The notes: a model not told the origin generated them from the letters alone. A DNA stretch of 32,590 nt from Haloferula sp. (GCA_007126655.1 SLAV01000273.1:1-32590); one strand, 5' to 3'. Counted from the first letter of the stretch, positions 8,017-17,838 are shown. A program made the numbers and translations.

Positions 8017-11000
8017 ATGACACGCCTGCTCGCCCGACTCATCCTTACCGCCGCCTTGTTACCCCTGGCCGCTGCGGAAGAAGCCGAATTCCTCACCGCC
8101 TCCATCGCCGACGCCGCGGCCGCATACAACAACGACACCGGTGATTATTCCCGGCAGCGCTTGGGCGAGCCGGGCATCAATGTCGGCCGGCAGGGTGCCC
8201 AGGGACTTTTCCATCAGGCGATGGTGATCCCGTTCCAGCTTCCCGATTTCGGCGTGGAGGCCGAGCCGTTCGAGAACGCCGAGTTTTCGGTGCGGCTAAG
8301 CGGTGATACAAACAGCCCCTCATGGAACGTCGATCTCTACGGCCTGGCACCCCGGTCGAATCCGGACGTCCTGCCCACAAGCGCCGGGAGTGACCCGGGC
8401 GATTTTTTCATGGGCGGCTTCCAAGGCGGGCCGACGGACGACGACACGCCCGGCGTGGTCAAGATCCAGAACAACTTCGTCACCCCATCCACCTCGCCCG
8501 ACAACACCATCACCACCGACATCAGCGGCAGCACCGCGCTCGGCGCCTACCTCAACGCCGCCTACGACAACGGCGCGGGGGCCGGCCAATGGGTGTTTCT
8601 GCGGCTTTCCGGGGACAGCACGCCCGGCGGGGTATCCCGCTACTCTTTCAGCAGCGCCGACCATTCGACTGCGGAAAACCGCCCGCTCATCCGCTACAAT
8701 TTCGGCGACGAGCCGCCGCCACCGCCCGGTCGTGAACGGCCGTTCATCTGGGTCACTGCCGAGGAGCGGGACGACATCCTCGACAAAATCGCCAACCACG
8801 ACTGGGCGCAAAGCAACTTCGACTCCCTGCTCTCGCGGCGCGCCAGCGCCGTCGCCAGCCACCAGGAAGACCGCGACGCCTACGTCCGCGGGCTGCCCGT
8901 CGATTGGGACCTCACGCCCGCGGTGTACCGCACCGAGGGGTCGCAGCACAGCCCCACCCGCAGCGCCACCGAGAGCCGGTTCAACGCCGCGCTCGACGCC
9001 GCCATCCTCTACTACCTCACCGAGGAAACGAAATACGCCGAACTGGCCGGAGACATCCTGCACAACGTGGCGCGCACGCTCACCCTGGCCACTCCATCAA
9101 GCGATGCGAACAACGGCGGATTGATCATCCAAAACGACTTCCTCTACGAGGCCCGCGTCGTCGCCGCCCAGATGCCGGTCGTTTACGACTTCCTTTACGA
9201 TTACCTGCGGGAAAACCCGGTGCATGACGTGCAGCTCGGCGGCCTCACCCAGTTCGCATTCGACGAGGCCCAGGATCTCTTCCGGCTCTATTACAACCTC
9301 GCTCGCACCCGCGGGTTCCAAAGCCACAACAACTGGCACGCGCTGATGAGCACCTGCATGCTCCACCACCTGATGGCCATCGACGATGACGACGAGCGCG
9401 AGGACTACCTCGAGGTCTATCTCGTCAACGGGCCGAACCGCCAGCGCTCGCTCGCGCAGGATTACTCGTTCTACTCGCAGCCGGGCAACATCCTGCCCGA
9501 GTCCCTGCAATACGCCAATGCCGTGCCGACGATCCGCTCCAGCCACATGGTGCTGCTCGACCGCTACGATCCCTCGCTCGACGTCTTCGGCAGCTACCCG
9601 AATTTCCCCCTCACCCTGCCGCGCATCAACGAACTGCGCTATCCGAACGAACAACTGATCCGCTTCGGCAACGGCCCCCGCAGCGGCGGCAACGAGCCGT
9701 ATTTCGATTACGAGCTGGTCTATGCCCAAGCCGTCGAGCGAGGCGACACCGAACTGGCCGCGATGATGGGCGGTCGCATCAACGCCGGAATCGAGGCGGG
9801 CATCCACAGCCGCGACTCGCTCTCGAACTATTCCTCACTCGGGCGGAAAATGGAGCCGCTCAAGCTGCTCTGGGGCGCCCCCGAAATCCCCGAACCGCCG
9901 CGTGAGGCCGACGAGGCAAAACGCACCGACCGCCTGCCGTTCGCGGGCATCACGCTCCAGCGGAACCTCTCGCCGCTCGAAGAGCCGGACTTCGACCTGA
10001 TGGGCTTCGTCGGCGGCGCGGGCCACACCCACAGCCACGCCGGCGGCATGAACATCGAGCTTTACGGAGCCGGGCACGTGCTCGGAGCCAAGGGCGGCCT
10101 CGGGCCGAACCGCAGCAGCGACATCCACCAACGCTACTACCGCACCTTCGCCGGCCACAACACGATCATCGTCAACGGCGGTTCGCGCGGCCAGGGCGGC
10201 TGGCAGCAGATCGACATCAACACGGTGCAGAACGTCGCGATGGAGCCCGCCGTGACCGACGCCGCGGTCTCGCCAAACCACTCGTTCAGCGTGTCCTCGT
10301 TCCTGGACGACAAAGGGAACCTTTCCAACGCCACCCAGCAGCGCACGCTCGCGTTGGTGCGGACGTCGGCGGTCAGCGGGTTCTACGTCGATTTCTTCCG
10401 CAGCAACTCGCCGGTGACCAACCGCACCGCCGTGACTCTCGACGGCCCGGTGACCGACCAATACCACGATTACATCTACCGCAACGTCGGCGAGCTGGAT
10501 CCCGAGGTACTCTTCGGCAGCTCGCCCGCGCAGTTCACCCCCCAGCCCGACCGCTTCCAGAACGACATCGGCGATGGCTATCAACAACCCGGCTGGCGCT
10601 ATTTCGAGAACACCCGCGTGACCCACCCGGACAATCTGCCGCTGCGCGCGCGCTTCACCGCCAACACCGGCGGCGCGCAGCGCTGCATGACGCTCCACAT
10701 GCCCGCCGTGGCCACCCGCGAGGTGGCGCTGGTGGAAAGCCCGCAGATCGATGACGCACCCTCCCCCTACGGCGCGCGCAACTCCCCCACCCTGGTGATC
10801 CGCCAGATCGGCGAGGCGCACGACCGGCCGTTCGCCGCGGTCTTCGAGCCACACCTCGGCGAGGACGGCGGCACCGTGCAGAACGTGACTCACTTGGAGA
10901 GCAACGGCGTGGTGGTGGGAGTGAAAGTGGAGAGCCTCATCGAAGGCGTGCCCGCGACCCACTACGTGATCGCCCAGCCGGAGCCGGACCAGACGTTTTT

Positions 11001-12783
11001 GGACCGCAGCTCGGGGTTCAGGTTCGAGGGCCGCTTTGGTATCGCTGCCGATCTCGGCAACGGCTTCATCAGCCTCTATCTCGGCGAGGGATCGTCCATG
11101 ACATATCGCGGCCGCACCATTTCCACCGACAACGGGTCGGACTCGCAGGCCGAGGTGCGGTTCGTGCCCGGCGCGGAGCCGGACGTGACCTCGAACACGG
11201 CGGTCAGCGTCGCCCAGCCGGATGCCCCGACTGTGAGCCAGGTGGACGACCAGGTCATCACTCCGGCGATGGCCCCGCTGGAGATCCCCTTCACCGTGGA
11301 CGACACCTCCGTGCCGCCGGGCGACCTGGTGGTTTCGGCGGTTTCCACGAATCCACTCCTGTTCCCCGAGGGCAGCCTCGTGGTCTCCGGCGATGGCGCG
11401 GCACGCACGCTCACGCTCACGCCCGCCCGGGGCGTGTTCGGCACCGCCACGATCACCCTCACCGCCGACAACGGCACCGGCTTCGGCGGCAGTTCGTTCG
11501 ACATCACCGTGGAATCCGCCGCGAATTTCGCCGGTGTGCTGCCGAGCCTGCCGGAGGACGCGGCCGTGCGACACGACAACATCGTGGACAACGAGACTTC
11601 GAGCAGCGTCGGCATTGGCGCGTATAACAATGTGGTTGAACGCTGCGCGGTCTTCGTCTTCCAGTTGCCGGACTTCGGCCCCGTGGAGAATCCCTTCGTG
11701 GAATCCTCCTTCTCGTTCAATTACACGGGCAAATTGAATAACGCCCGCGCGACCGACTTGTATGGTCTGGCGGTTCGGAATTCGCCCGCCGTGCTGGGAA
11801 GCGATTATTACGGTCAGACGGACGATCCCGATCCCACCCCAGGGACCGTGCGCCTGCAGGAGGCGATCTTGGACAACAGCACCAGCTTTGGCATCCTCTC
11901 CACATCATTCGATGCGGGCCTGGCCCTGACGGATCATCTCAACGCCGCGTATGACTCTGGTGCCAACGCCGGGAAATACGTGTTCCTGCGCCTGAACACG
12001 CGGGTTCCGCTCAGCGGTGCGAACCGTGCCAACGTCACGATGTCGGAGGGCGGCAGCGAAGGTCCGCCGGACACGCGGCCGCGCATCAACTTCACCGCCG
12101 CGCTCCCGGAGGAACCCACGGTTTCCACGCCCGCGGACGTCTCGGTGCCCGTGGGCACGCCGCCGGGGCCGGTCACGGTCGGGATCGGCGGCAGCGCCGA
12201 TTCGCTCGCCGCCACCTCGTCGAACCAGGGCCTGCTGCCGGACGGCGGCATCGCCATCAGCGGCACCGGAGGCGAACGCACGCTCACCCTCGCGCCCGCG
12301 CCGGACACCCTCGGAACCACCACGATCACCCTCACCGCAAGCGACGGACAGGCGGAGGCCACCGCCACCTTCAACCTGGAAATCACCGGCGACGCGATGC
12401 AGCGCTGGAGGTTCGCCAACTTCGGCACCACCGCGCCGACCGGCGATGCCGCGCCCGATGCGAACCCCGATGGCGACGCCTACGACAACGCGGCGGAATA
12501 CACCCTGGGCACCGATCCCAACACGCCCGTCACCGGTACGCTGCTCTCACTGATGTCGGCCGGGGATGATTCGCGCACCGCGGTGTTCCTCGCCAGGGCC
12601 GCCGATGGGCCGGGATACGAGGGACTCACCCGCTATTACACCATCGAGTTTTCCGAAAACCTGACCGACTGGGACGACCTGCCGGACGCAACCGACATCG
12701 TCGGCGCGAACCAGGTGGTTGTCACCGAACTGCCCGAAGGCGGGGAGCGCGTGTTCTACCGCTTGAAAGTGCGCCTGGAGTGA
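8017..12783 (+). CDS. Secreted multidomain heparinase II/III-like polysaccharide lyase
   Basis: This 1588-residue exported protein probably cleaves an acidic polysaccharide. It starts with a signal peptide (MTRLLARLILTAALLPLAAA). Residues ~24-230 form a beta-sandwich-like module. Residues ~235-620 look like the alpha/alpha toroid of heparinase II/III-type lyases, with SHNNWHALMS (near 434-443) and DYSFYSQPG (from 482) as candidate active-site segments holding His and Tyr. The beta-sandwich domain follows, with GHTHSHAGGMNIELYG (669-684; His670, 672 and 674) and GHNTIIVNGGSRGQGGW. Residues ~1071-1170 and ~1366-1458 are Ig/cadherin-like repeats (TLTLTPARGVFGTATITLTA and a near copy). Residues ~1174-1357 repeat the N-terminal beta module. 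The last ~130 residues match the C-terminal module common in Verrucomicrobiota (DANPDGDAYDNAAEYTLGTDP). No polysaccharide-utilisation genes flank it, so the substrate is open. Confidence 0.85.
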   Translation: MTRLLARLILTAALLPLAAAEEAEFLTASIADAAAAYNNDTGDYSRQRLGEPGINVGRQGAQGLFHQAMVIPFQLPDFGVEAEPFENAEFSVRLSGDTNSPSWNVDLYGLAPRSNPDVLPTSAGSDPGDFFMGGFQGGPTDDDTPGVVKIQNNFVTPSTSPDNTITTDISGSTALGAYLNAAYDNGAGAGQWVFLRLSGDSTPGGVSRYSFSSADHSTAENRPLIRYNFGDEPPPPPGRERPFIWVTAEERDDILDKIANHDWAQSNFDSLLSRRASAVASHQEDRDAYVRGLPVDWDLTPAVYRTEGSQHSPTRSATESRFNAALDAAILYYLTEETKYAELAGDILHNVARTLTLATPSSDANNGGLIIQNDFLYEARVVAAQMPVVYDFLYDYLRENPVHDVQLGGLTQFAFDEAQDLFRLYYNLARTRGFQSHNNWHALMSTCMLHHLMAIDDDDEREDYLEVYLVNGPNRQRSLAQDYSFYSQPGNILPESLQYANAVPTIRSSHMVLLDRYDPSLDVFGSYPNFPLTLPRINELRYPNEQLIRFGNGPRSGGNEPYFDYELVYAQAVERGDTELAAMMGGRINAGIEAGIHSRDSLSNYSSLGRKMEPLKLLWGAPEIPEPPREADEAKRTDRLPFAGITLQRNLSPLEEPDFDLMGFVGGAGHTHSHAGGMNIELYGAGHVLGAKGGLGPNRSSDIHQRYYRTFAGHNTIIVNGGSRGQGGWQQIDINTVQNVAMEPAVTDAAVSPNHSFSVSSFLDDKGNLSNATQQRTLALVRTSAVSGFYVDFFRSNSPVTNRTAVTLDGPVTDQYHDYIYRNVGELDPEVLFGSSPAQFTPQPDRFQNDIGDGYQQPGWRYFENTRVTHPDNLPLRARFTANTGGAQRCMTLHMPAVATREVALVESPQIDDAPSPYGARNSPTLVIRQIGEAHDRPFAAVFEPHLGEDGGTVQNVTHLESNGVVVGVKVESLIEGVPATHYVIAQPEPDQTFLDRSSGFRFEGRFGIAADLGNGFISLYLGEGSSMTYRGRTISTDNGSDSQAEVRFVPGAEPDVTSNTAVSVAQPDAPTVSQVDDQVITPAMAPLEIPFTVDDTSVPPGDLVVSAVSTNPLLFPEGSLVVSGDGAARTLTLTPARGVFGTATITLTADNGTGFGGSSFDITVESAANFAGVLPSLPEDAAVRHDNIVDNETSSSVGIGAYNNVVERCAVFVFQLPDFGPVENPFVESSFSFNYTGKLNNARATDLYGLAVRNSPAVLGSDYYGQTDDPDPTPGTVRLQEAILDNSTSFGILSTSFDAGLALTDHLNAAYDSGANAGKYVFLRLNTRVPLSGANRANVTMSEGGSEGPPDTRPRINFTAALPEEPTVSTPADVSVPVGTPPGPVTVGIGGSADSLAATSSNQGLLPDGGIAISGTGGERTLTLAPAPDTLGTTTITLTASDGQAEATATFNLEITGDAMQRWRFANFGTTAPTGDAAPDANPDGDAYDNAAEYTLGTDPNTPVTGTLLSLMSAGDDSRTAVFLARAADGPGYEGLTRYYTIEFSENLTDWDDLPDATDIVGANQVVVTELPEGGERVFYRLKVRLE

Positions 12784-12801
12784 GGGACCGGCGCGACCGG
12801 C

Positions 12802-13491
12802 TCACCCCGGGATTTCCCGGCCGTCCAGAATGGCCCGGGAGAACGGATCTCCGGCTTGCGCGAACTCGCGCAGGTGCTCGTTCGCCAGGTCGCGCACGGC
12901 GGCGTCCGGGTTGGCGAGGGCCGCGCGGAGAACCTGCCACTCCGAAAAACGATCGAGCATCGCCGCGGCCTCGGCGGCCGTGGCGGTGGGCAGCGCCTCA
13001 ATATAGCGGGCGCGCACCACGCCCTCCAGATGCAGCATGTCCTGCCTGTCCTTCTCCCGGCCGGTATCGAGCTTGCTCTGGAGCAGGTCGAGCGGATCGG
13101 GCAGCCAGGTGCCGTCGTCATTCCGAGTGGCGCGGTTGAAAACCTCCTCGAAGGCGTCTTCCACGTATTCGTTCGGACGGCGGAAGATGTCGATGGGGCA
13201 GTTCAGGCCCCGCAATCTCACCATGCCGGTTGCCTCCGCAACTTCGGGGATTTCTTTTTCGTTGATCTTCCGCCAGCCGGGTAATCCATGCATGGTGACG
13301 TGGGGAAAAGAACGACACGCGCCGGCAAGCGCATTGGTCCAGGTTTCCGGTGAATCCATCGGGTCCAGCCAGATGTCCGCGTCCATCGTCGCACGGCTTA
13401 AACCATGCGCGATTACGGCCAATCCCCCGAGCACGATGACGCGGTGGCTCCGGGTCAGGTGTCTGACGAATTCGTCGCTTGTGGTCGCCAT
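12802..13491 (-). CDS. Nucleotidyltransferase-fold protein, possible toxin-like component
   Basis: The 229-residue protein from the ATG at 13491 has the minimal nucleotidyltransferase signature LGGLAVIAHGLSRATMDADI (about 19-38): a GG loop, then R-x-T-x-D-x-D with the two metal-binding aspartates. Further on it has CPIDIFRRPNEYVEDAF with another Asp, and PDPLDLLQSKLDTGREKDRQD, a helix often seen in AbiEii/DUF6036-type nucleotidyltransferases. The C-terminal quarter is a helical tail rich in Ala, Arg and Glu. A longer open frame extends to 13842 but its N-terminal part reads like out-of-frame sequence. The start lies inside the end of a 78-residue upstream ORF (37-nt overlap), suggesting translational coupling. 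It could act in a toxin-antitoxin-like pair or be a stand-alone RNA/antibiotic nucleotidyltransferase. Confidence 0.75.
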   Translation of the reverse strand: MATTSDEFVRHLTRSHRVIVLGGLAVIAHGLSRATMDADIWLDPMDSPETWTNALAGACRSFPHVTMHGLPGWRKINEKEIPEVAEATGMVRLRGLNCPIDIFRRPNEYVEDAFEEVFNRATRNDDGTWLPDPLDLLQSKLDTGREKDRQDMLHLEGVVRARYIEALPTATAAEAAAMLDRFSEWQVLRAALANPDAAVRDLANEHLREFAQAGDPFSRAILDGREIPG

Positions 13492-13691
13492 TTCAAAACG
13501 GTTTGATTGACGTTTTCCGCAATAAACCAGTAATCCGCCACCGACCGCGGGTTTTCCATCCACGGCACGCTGTTGTCGGTGATTTTCGACGGGGCCACAT
13601 GCCGCCGCCGCCGCTTGCGCATCAACTGGTGGGAAATGCGGCGCGCCCAGTCTTCCTGCAGACTGCGGATCGACGGACGGTAAGGTTTCAT
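13455..13691 (-). CDS. Small basic protein overlapping the nucleotidyltransferase gene
   Basis: I do not recognise this 78-residue product. From the ATG at 13691 it reads MKPYRPSIRSLQEDWARRIS, followed by a very basic patch (LMRKRRRRHVAPSK) and an aromatic-containing second half (SVADYWFIAENVNQTVLKW). It is not an obvious membrane or secreted protein. Its last 37 nt overlap the start of the downstream nucleotidyltransferase in another frame, an arrangement common in two-gene modules. The basic patch could bind nucleic acid. Both reading frames are plausible in the overlap. It may be a partner (antitoxin-like) or a chance ORF; no homology can be claimed. Confidence 0.5.
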   Translation of the reverse strand: MKPYRPSIRSLQEDWARRISHQLMRKRRRRHVAPSKITDNSVPWMENPRSVADYWFIAENVNQTVLKWRPQATNSSDT

Positions 13692-13866
13692 GGCGGCCAA
13701 GATAGGTCTCCGGAGTGCGGCGGGCAAGGATGCTTTCGCCATGGATCAAAAGCCTCACATGGCGGAATTTTGGCATGATGTTTCCCGTTTCCCGCGCGCG
13801 TTTCCCGTGTATCCTACGCACCAGCTCAGCCCGACCACTCACTCTTCAACACTTGCTCTTTCCATC

Positions 13867-16152
13867 ATGAAATCCATCCTGAAACACCCAATCCATCTTC
13901 CCACCGCGGCTTCTTTCTTGGCGATCGCGCTGGGCTTGTGCATCTCCTTGGTTTTGCCGGTGCCCGTGCATGCAGGGGAAACGGAAGACGCGGAGAGCCA
14001 ACTGGAAAGCATGCCTCTGGCAGGACCTGGCGCGCATTTACTTGCGGCCGGCGAAAGCGCGTCGATGTTGATCGAGGTGCCCGGGCACGACGCGGAGCAA
14101 GGGGAACGGCTGGGCGTGCTCGCGATGGAAATCTACGGCACCATCGGAGACGGTGCCGGACGGGTTGAACTCAAGGCGGTGGACGCCGAAAGCCGCGAAG
14201 TCATCGCATCCGGCGACGCCGATGTGACGCATGAAGCCGAACCCGCCCCGTGGGGGGTGATTTTCTCGTCGGAAACCCGGACCCACCGTGCCGCAATGGC
14301 ATTCGATGGCAATCCGGCGACTTTCTGGCAGTCGCAACAGCGGGATGGGGATGAAGAATGGATCGGCCTGGAATTCCAATCCCCCGTCCGCATGGCCGGC
14401 TTGAATTACCTTCCGCGTTCCGGACGGAATGCCCATGGCGTGGCGCGCGAATTCCGGCTGGATATCCGCAGGCCGGGCGGCGACTGGGAAAGCGCGGCTA
14501 CGGGCCAACGCAGGCGAGAGCCACGCTCGGAATTGGAGGTCGCGCTCCCCGAGCCAATGGAAGTCGAGGCCTTCCGCTTCGTGATATTGCAGGACTGGCG
14601 TCGCAACGGTTACGGCAGTGCCGCCGGGATCGGGCTGCCCGGTCTTGATGTGGATTTGTCACCGGCTCGGGCGTCCTCGCACGCGTGGATGGAAATCCCG
14701 CCGGAGATGATGAAGCGGCTCGGTGGAAAGTCGTTCGAGCTTTGGGTGCGCAATCCATCCGCACAGGCGGTGGTGATCGGCGCGCCGCTGCCGCATTTCT
14801 CGCTTGTCCCACCGAAGCCGGACCGCGGCATGATCGGGCGGCCCGGCAGGAGCGGTCCGAACCAGATCGGCGCCGGTCTCCTTGGGTTCAATGCGCTCAG
14901 CGTGCATCAACAAAGCGCCCTGCCCGTAATGAACGTCCGCGATGATACCGCCGCCGCCCGGCAGGGGCTGCGGCAAGGCGACGTGATTGTCGCCGTGGGC
15001 GGGCGTCCCCTGCCGGTCAATCCGCTCACGCCCGGGTGGGCGTGGTTCCGCGACAGCCACGAGGCAATTCTCGGCCGTGAAATTGAAGCGGCCCTCGAAG
15101 CCGGTGATTCCCAACTCGCCCTCACCTTGCTGCGCGAGGGTGCCGTGGAGGAAATTCATCTGCCGCTCGACCGCGAGGCCGCGTTCACCACGCTGAACCC
15201 GGCGGATGACCCCGAGGCCGCCCGCATGCTCGAAGACCTCATCGACTTTCTCGTGCGCACGCAGCGCGATAACGGCAGTTGGTCTCGCTGCATGATCCGC
15301 ACCTCGCTCTCCGCCCTGGCCCTGCTGGCGACCGGCGATGCCGAACACCACGAACGCGTCGAAAAGGCGGTCGAATGGACCATGCGGCGCTACCCCGATA
15401 CCGATGCCTTCGGCCGCCTCGGTTTCTGGCCCGCTTCCTATGCGGGCCTGCTTCTCACCGAATGGCATCTCGCCACCGGCGAGGGCGACTTGTTGCCGGT
15501 ATTCGAGGCGATCCGCGACTGGACGGTTGACGGGGCGGTGGAAACCCGCTGGGAAGTGCTCGGCCTCGGTCACACGCCGGGAGGCATGCCTTACCAGCAG
15601 CGAGGGTTGGTGGCGCCGGCCTGCCACCTGCTCGTCTTCGAGGCGCTCGCCATGCGCGCTGGCATGGAATCCGGCATCTGGGAACTGCTCATGCCCTACA
15701 TGGAGATGAGCTGGTCCGATCCCGCCGAGGACGGCCACGGCGCGCTGGGATACAATCCGAGTTTCAAGGATAACCGGGAGTTCTGGTCGCGGACGGGATT
15801 GTTTGCCATGGCCGCTCATTTGCGCGGCGAGCGCACCGACATGCGCGACGCGATGATCCGGGTGATGCACGAGCGCCACCCGTGGTTCCGCAACAGCCAT
15901 GCCTACGGCGAGCCCGGCGGAGCGCTCGGATTGCTCGCCCTCAACCTCGTCTCACCGGAAATTTTCGCGGAAGTGATTGGTGAATACACCTGGTCGTTCT
16001 CACTCGCGTGGGAGCCGGGGCATGGCCTCCGCTACACCAGCCCCCACTGGGGTTCCCGCGCCATGGGCCAGGAAGACCTGATCAACGCCGCATACGCCCT
16101 CATGCTCCAGGCTCCACAACGCACCCTCCACCTGACCGGTCGAGAGCCTTGA
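13867..16152 (+). CDS. Exported F5/8C-like, PDZ and alpha/alpha-toroid protein
   Basis: From the ATG at 13867 the product is 761 residues and begins with a long signal peptide or anchor (hydrophobic core AASFLAIALGLCISLVLPVP, then VHAGE). Residues ~135-260 resemble an F5/8-type C (CBM32-like) domain: AAMAFDGNPATFWQSQ, EWIGLEFQSPVRMAGLNYLP, and a final strand AFRFVIL. Residues ~350-395 contain a PDZ-like core (DDTAAARQGLRQGDVIVAVG). Residues ~435-760 form a helical toroid like those of terpenoid-cyclase/prenyltransferase-like folds (LIDFLVRTQRDNGSWSR, TSLSALALLATGD, GRLGFWPASYAGLLLTEWHL). The order resembles Verrucomicrobia/Planctomycetes DUF6288-type proteins, but I am not certain of that family. 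The frame is open 59 codons further upstream without coding character. Confidence 0.7.
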   Translation: MKSILKHPIHLPTAASFLAIALGLCISLVLPVPVHAGETEDAESQLESMPLAGPGAHLLAAGESASMLIEVPGHDAEQGERLGVLAMEIYGTIGDGAGRVELKAVDAESREVIASGDADVTHEAEPAPWGVIFSSETRTHRAAMAFDGNPATFWQSQQRDGDEEWIGLEFQSPVRMAGLNYLPRSGRNAHGVAREFRLDIRRPGGDWESAATGQRRREPRSELEVALPEPMEVEAFRFVILQDWRRNGYGSAAGIGLPGLDVDLSPARASSHAWMEIPPEMMKRLGGKSFELWVRNPSAQAVVIGAPLPHFSLVPPKPDRGMIGRPGRSGPNQIGAGLLGFNALSVHQQSALPVMNVRDDTAAARQGLRQGDVIVAVGGRPLPVNPLTPGWAWFRDSHEAILGREIEAALEAGDSQLALTLLREGAVEEIHLPLDREAAFTTLNPADDPEAARMLEDLIDFLVRTQRDNGSWSRCMIRTSLSALALLATGDAEHHERVEKAVEWTMRRYPDTDAFGRLGFWPASYAGLLLTEWHLATGEGDLLPVFEAIRDWTVDGAVETRWEVLGLGHTPGGMPYQQRGLVAPACHLLVFEALAMRAGMESGIWELLMPYMEMSWSDPAEDGHGALGYNPSFKDNREFWSRTGLFAMAAHLRGERTDMRDAMIRVMHERHPWFRNSHAYGEPGGALGLLALNLVSPEIFAEVIGEYTWSFSLAWEPGHGLRYTSPHWGSRAMGQEDLINAAYALMLQAPQRTLHLTGREP

Positions 16153-16193
16153 GCGGGTCCGGTCTCGATCCATGGCGGTGAGGTAATGGCGTG

Positions 16194-16210
16194 CTCAAGA
16201 GGTGCTTGAG
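16194..16210. other. Short hairpin between toroid protein gene and sulP
   Basis: CTCAAG (16194-16199) and CTTGAG (16205-16210) form a perfect 6-bp stem with a 5-nt loop, 42 bp after the upstream stop. There is no U-tract, so terminator function is doubtful. Confidence 0.25.
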
Positions 16211-16306
16211 GAATCGTCCGCAGGCAAACGCTCCTCGCGCACCCCCTGACGTCGGGGACTTAATCCTTGCCCATGCGGGGCCGGACCCCAAGGGTGCGCC
16301 GCCTTC

Positions 16307-17794
16307 ATGCCCACATCGAATCTCTCCCAGCAATGGTTTTCCAACATCCGCGGCGATCTGCTCGCGGGCATCGTCGTCGCCCTCGCGCTCATCCCCGAGG
16401 CGATCGCGTTTTCAATCATTGCCGGAGTCGATCCCAAGGTCGGACTCTACGCTTCGTTCTGCATCTCGGTGGTCATCGCCTTCACCGGCGGGCGCCCCGG
16501 CATGATCTCCGCCGCAACCGCCGCCATGGCCGTGTTGATGGTCTCGCTGGTCAGGGACCACGGACTCGAATACCTGCTCGCCGCCACGCTGCTCACCGGG
16601 GTGATCCAGATTGTGTTCGGGTTCCTCAAGGTCGGCAGCCTGATGCGATTCGTTTCCAAGGCCGTCATGACCGGCTTCGTCAACGCCCTGGCGATCCTGA
16701 TTTTCCTCGCCCAACTGCCGGAGCTGAACCTGGGCGTCGAGGGAGTTGGATGGGTCACCTACGCGATGGTGGCCGGCGGCCTGGGCATCATCTACCTGCT
16801 GCCACGCCTCACCAAGGCGGTGCCGTCGCCGCTCGTCTGCATCATCGTGCTCACCGGGCTGGCGATGTTTCTGAACCTCGACGTCCGCCGCGTCGGCGAC
16901 CTCGGCGAGCTACCCGACACGCTGCCCGTGTTCCTGTGGCCCGATGTGCCGCTCGATTTCGAGACGCTCGCGATCATCTTCCCCTACTCGCTGAGCCTCG
17001 CGGTCGTCGGCCTGCTCGAATCGCTGATGACCGCACAGATCGTCGATGACCTCACCGACACCCCGAGCGACAAAAACCGCGAGGCGCGCGGCCAGGGCGT
17101 CGCCAACATCACCGCCGGCCTGTTCGGCGGCATGGCCGGCTGCGCGATGATCGGCCAGTCCGTCATCAACGTGAAATCCGGCGGCCGCACCCGCCTGTCC
17201 ACCCTCACCGCCGGCATCGTGCTCCTGATCCTGCTGCTGCTTCTCGGCCCGTGGGTCAGACAGATCCCCATGCCCGCGCTCGTCGCCGTGATGATCATGG
17301 TGTCCATCGGCACGTTCTCGTGGGTCTCGATCCGGAACCTCGTCGTCCACCCGTCCACCACCAGCATGGTCATGCTCACCACCGTCATCACCGTGGTGTG
17401 GACGCACAACCTGGCGCTAGGCGTCGGCGCGGGGGTGTTGCTCGCCTCATTGTTTTTCGCCCGCAAGGTGGCGCGGATCATCCGCATCACCAGCGACCTC
17501 GAGGGCGGCACCCGCACCTACACCGTGCGCGGCCAGGTGTTCTTCGTCTCGGCGGAAACCTTCATCGACGCGTTTGATTTCAAGGAGGCCATCGACAAGG
17601 TTGTCATCGACGTGTCGCAGGCCCACTTCTGGGATCTCACCGCCGTTGGCGCGCTCGACAGGGTCGTCCTCAAATTCCGCCGCGAGGGCACCGAAGTGGA
17701 AATCCTCGGCCTGAACGAGGCCAGCGCCACCATCGTCCACAAACTCGGCACCCACGACAAACCCGGAGCCATCGACCGCATGCTCGACCACTGA
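16307..17794 (+). CDS. SulP/SLC26 family anion transporter with C-terminal STAS domain
   Basis: The 495-residue protein is a SulP-family anion transporter (sulfate, bicarbonate or a similar anion) of the cytoplasmic membrane. The N-terminal half has the family signature [20 protein letters not shown] and the following [20 protein letters not shown]. Multiple hydrophobic helices run to about residue 400, including [23 protein letters not shown], which matches the conserved TM8-9 region. A short STAS domain occupies about 404-495 ([21 protein letters not shown]). The ion cannot be decided from sequence by eye. A universal stress protein gene begins 45 bp downstream on the same strand, so the two are probably cotranscribed, a pairing that suggests stress-linked regulation of the transporter. 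Confidence 0.93.
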   Translation: MPTSNLSQQWFSNIRGDLLAGIVVALALIPEAIAFSIIAGVDPKVGLYASFCISVVIAFTGGRPGMISAATAAMAVLMVSLVRDHGLEYLLAATLLTGVIQIVFGFLKVGSLMRFVSKAVMTGFVNALAILIFLAQLPELNLGVEGVGWVTYAMVAGGLGIIYLLPRLTKAVPSPLVCIIVLTGLAMFLNLDVRRVGDLGELPDTLPVFLWPDVPLDFETLAIIFPYSLSLAVVGLLESLMTAQIVDDLTDTPSDKNREARGQGVANITAGLFGGMAGCAMIGQSVINVKSGGRTRLSTLTAGIVLLILLLLLGPWVRQIPMPALVAVMIMVSIGTFSWVSIRNLVVHPSTTSMVMLTTVITVVWTHNLALGVGAGVLLASLFFARKVARIIRITSDLEGGTRTYTVRGQVFFVSAETFIDAFDFKEAIDKVVIDVSQAHFWDLTAVGALDRVVLKFRREGTEVEILGLNEASATIVHKLGTHDKPGAIDRMLDH

Positions 17795-17801
17795 GCTTGT
17801 C

Positions 17802-17832
17802 AGCATTTCAGCATTTCAGAATTTCAAATTTC
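17802..17832 (+). repeat. Degenerate octamer tandem repeat in the sulP-usp gap
   Basis: Four consecutive near-copies fill most of the 44-bp intercistronic gap: AGCATTTC, AGCATTTC, AGAATTTC and a 7-nt AAATTTC. This AT-rich run is conspicuous in a GC-rich context and sits immediately before the usp start (17839). It may be an unstructured ribosome-loading leader or a slippage-derived spacer. Confidence 0.6.
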
Positions 17833-17838
17833 ACCACC

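Noticed and set aside
9835-11574. 579-codon minus-strand frame inside the heparinase-like gene
   Set aside because: His/Gly/Val/Arg-rich shadow frame with no family signature.
16249-16290. GC-rich palindromic bits before sulP (CCCC-TGACGTC-GGGG and similar)
   Set aside because: Only four paired bases at each end and no U-tract; expected by chance at this GC content.
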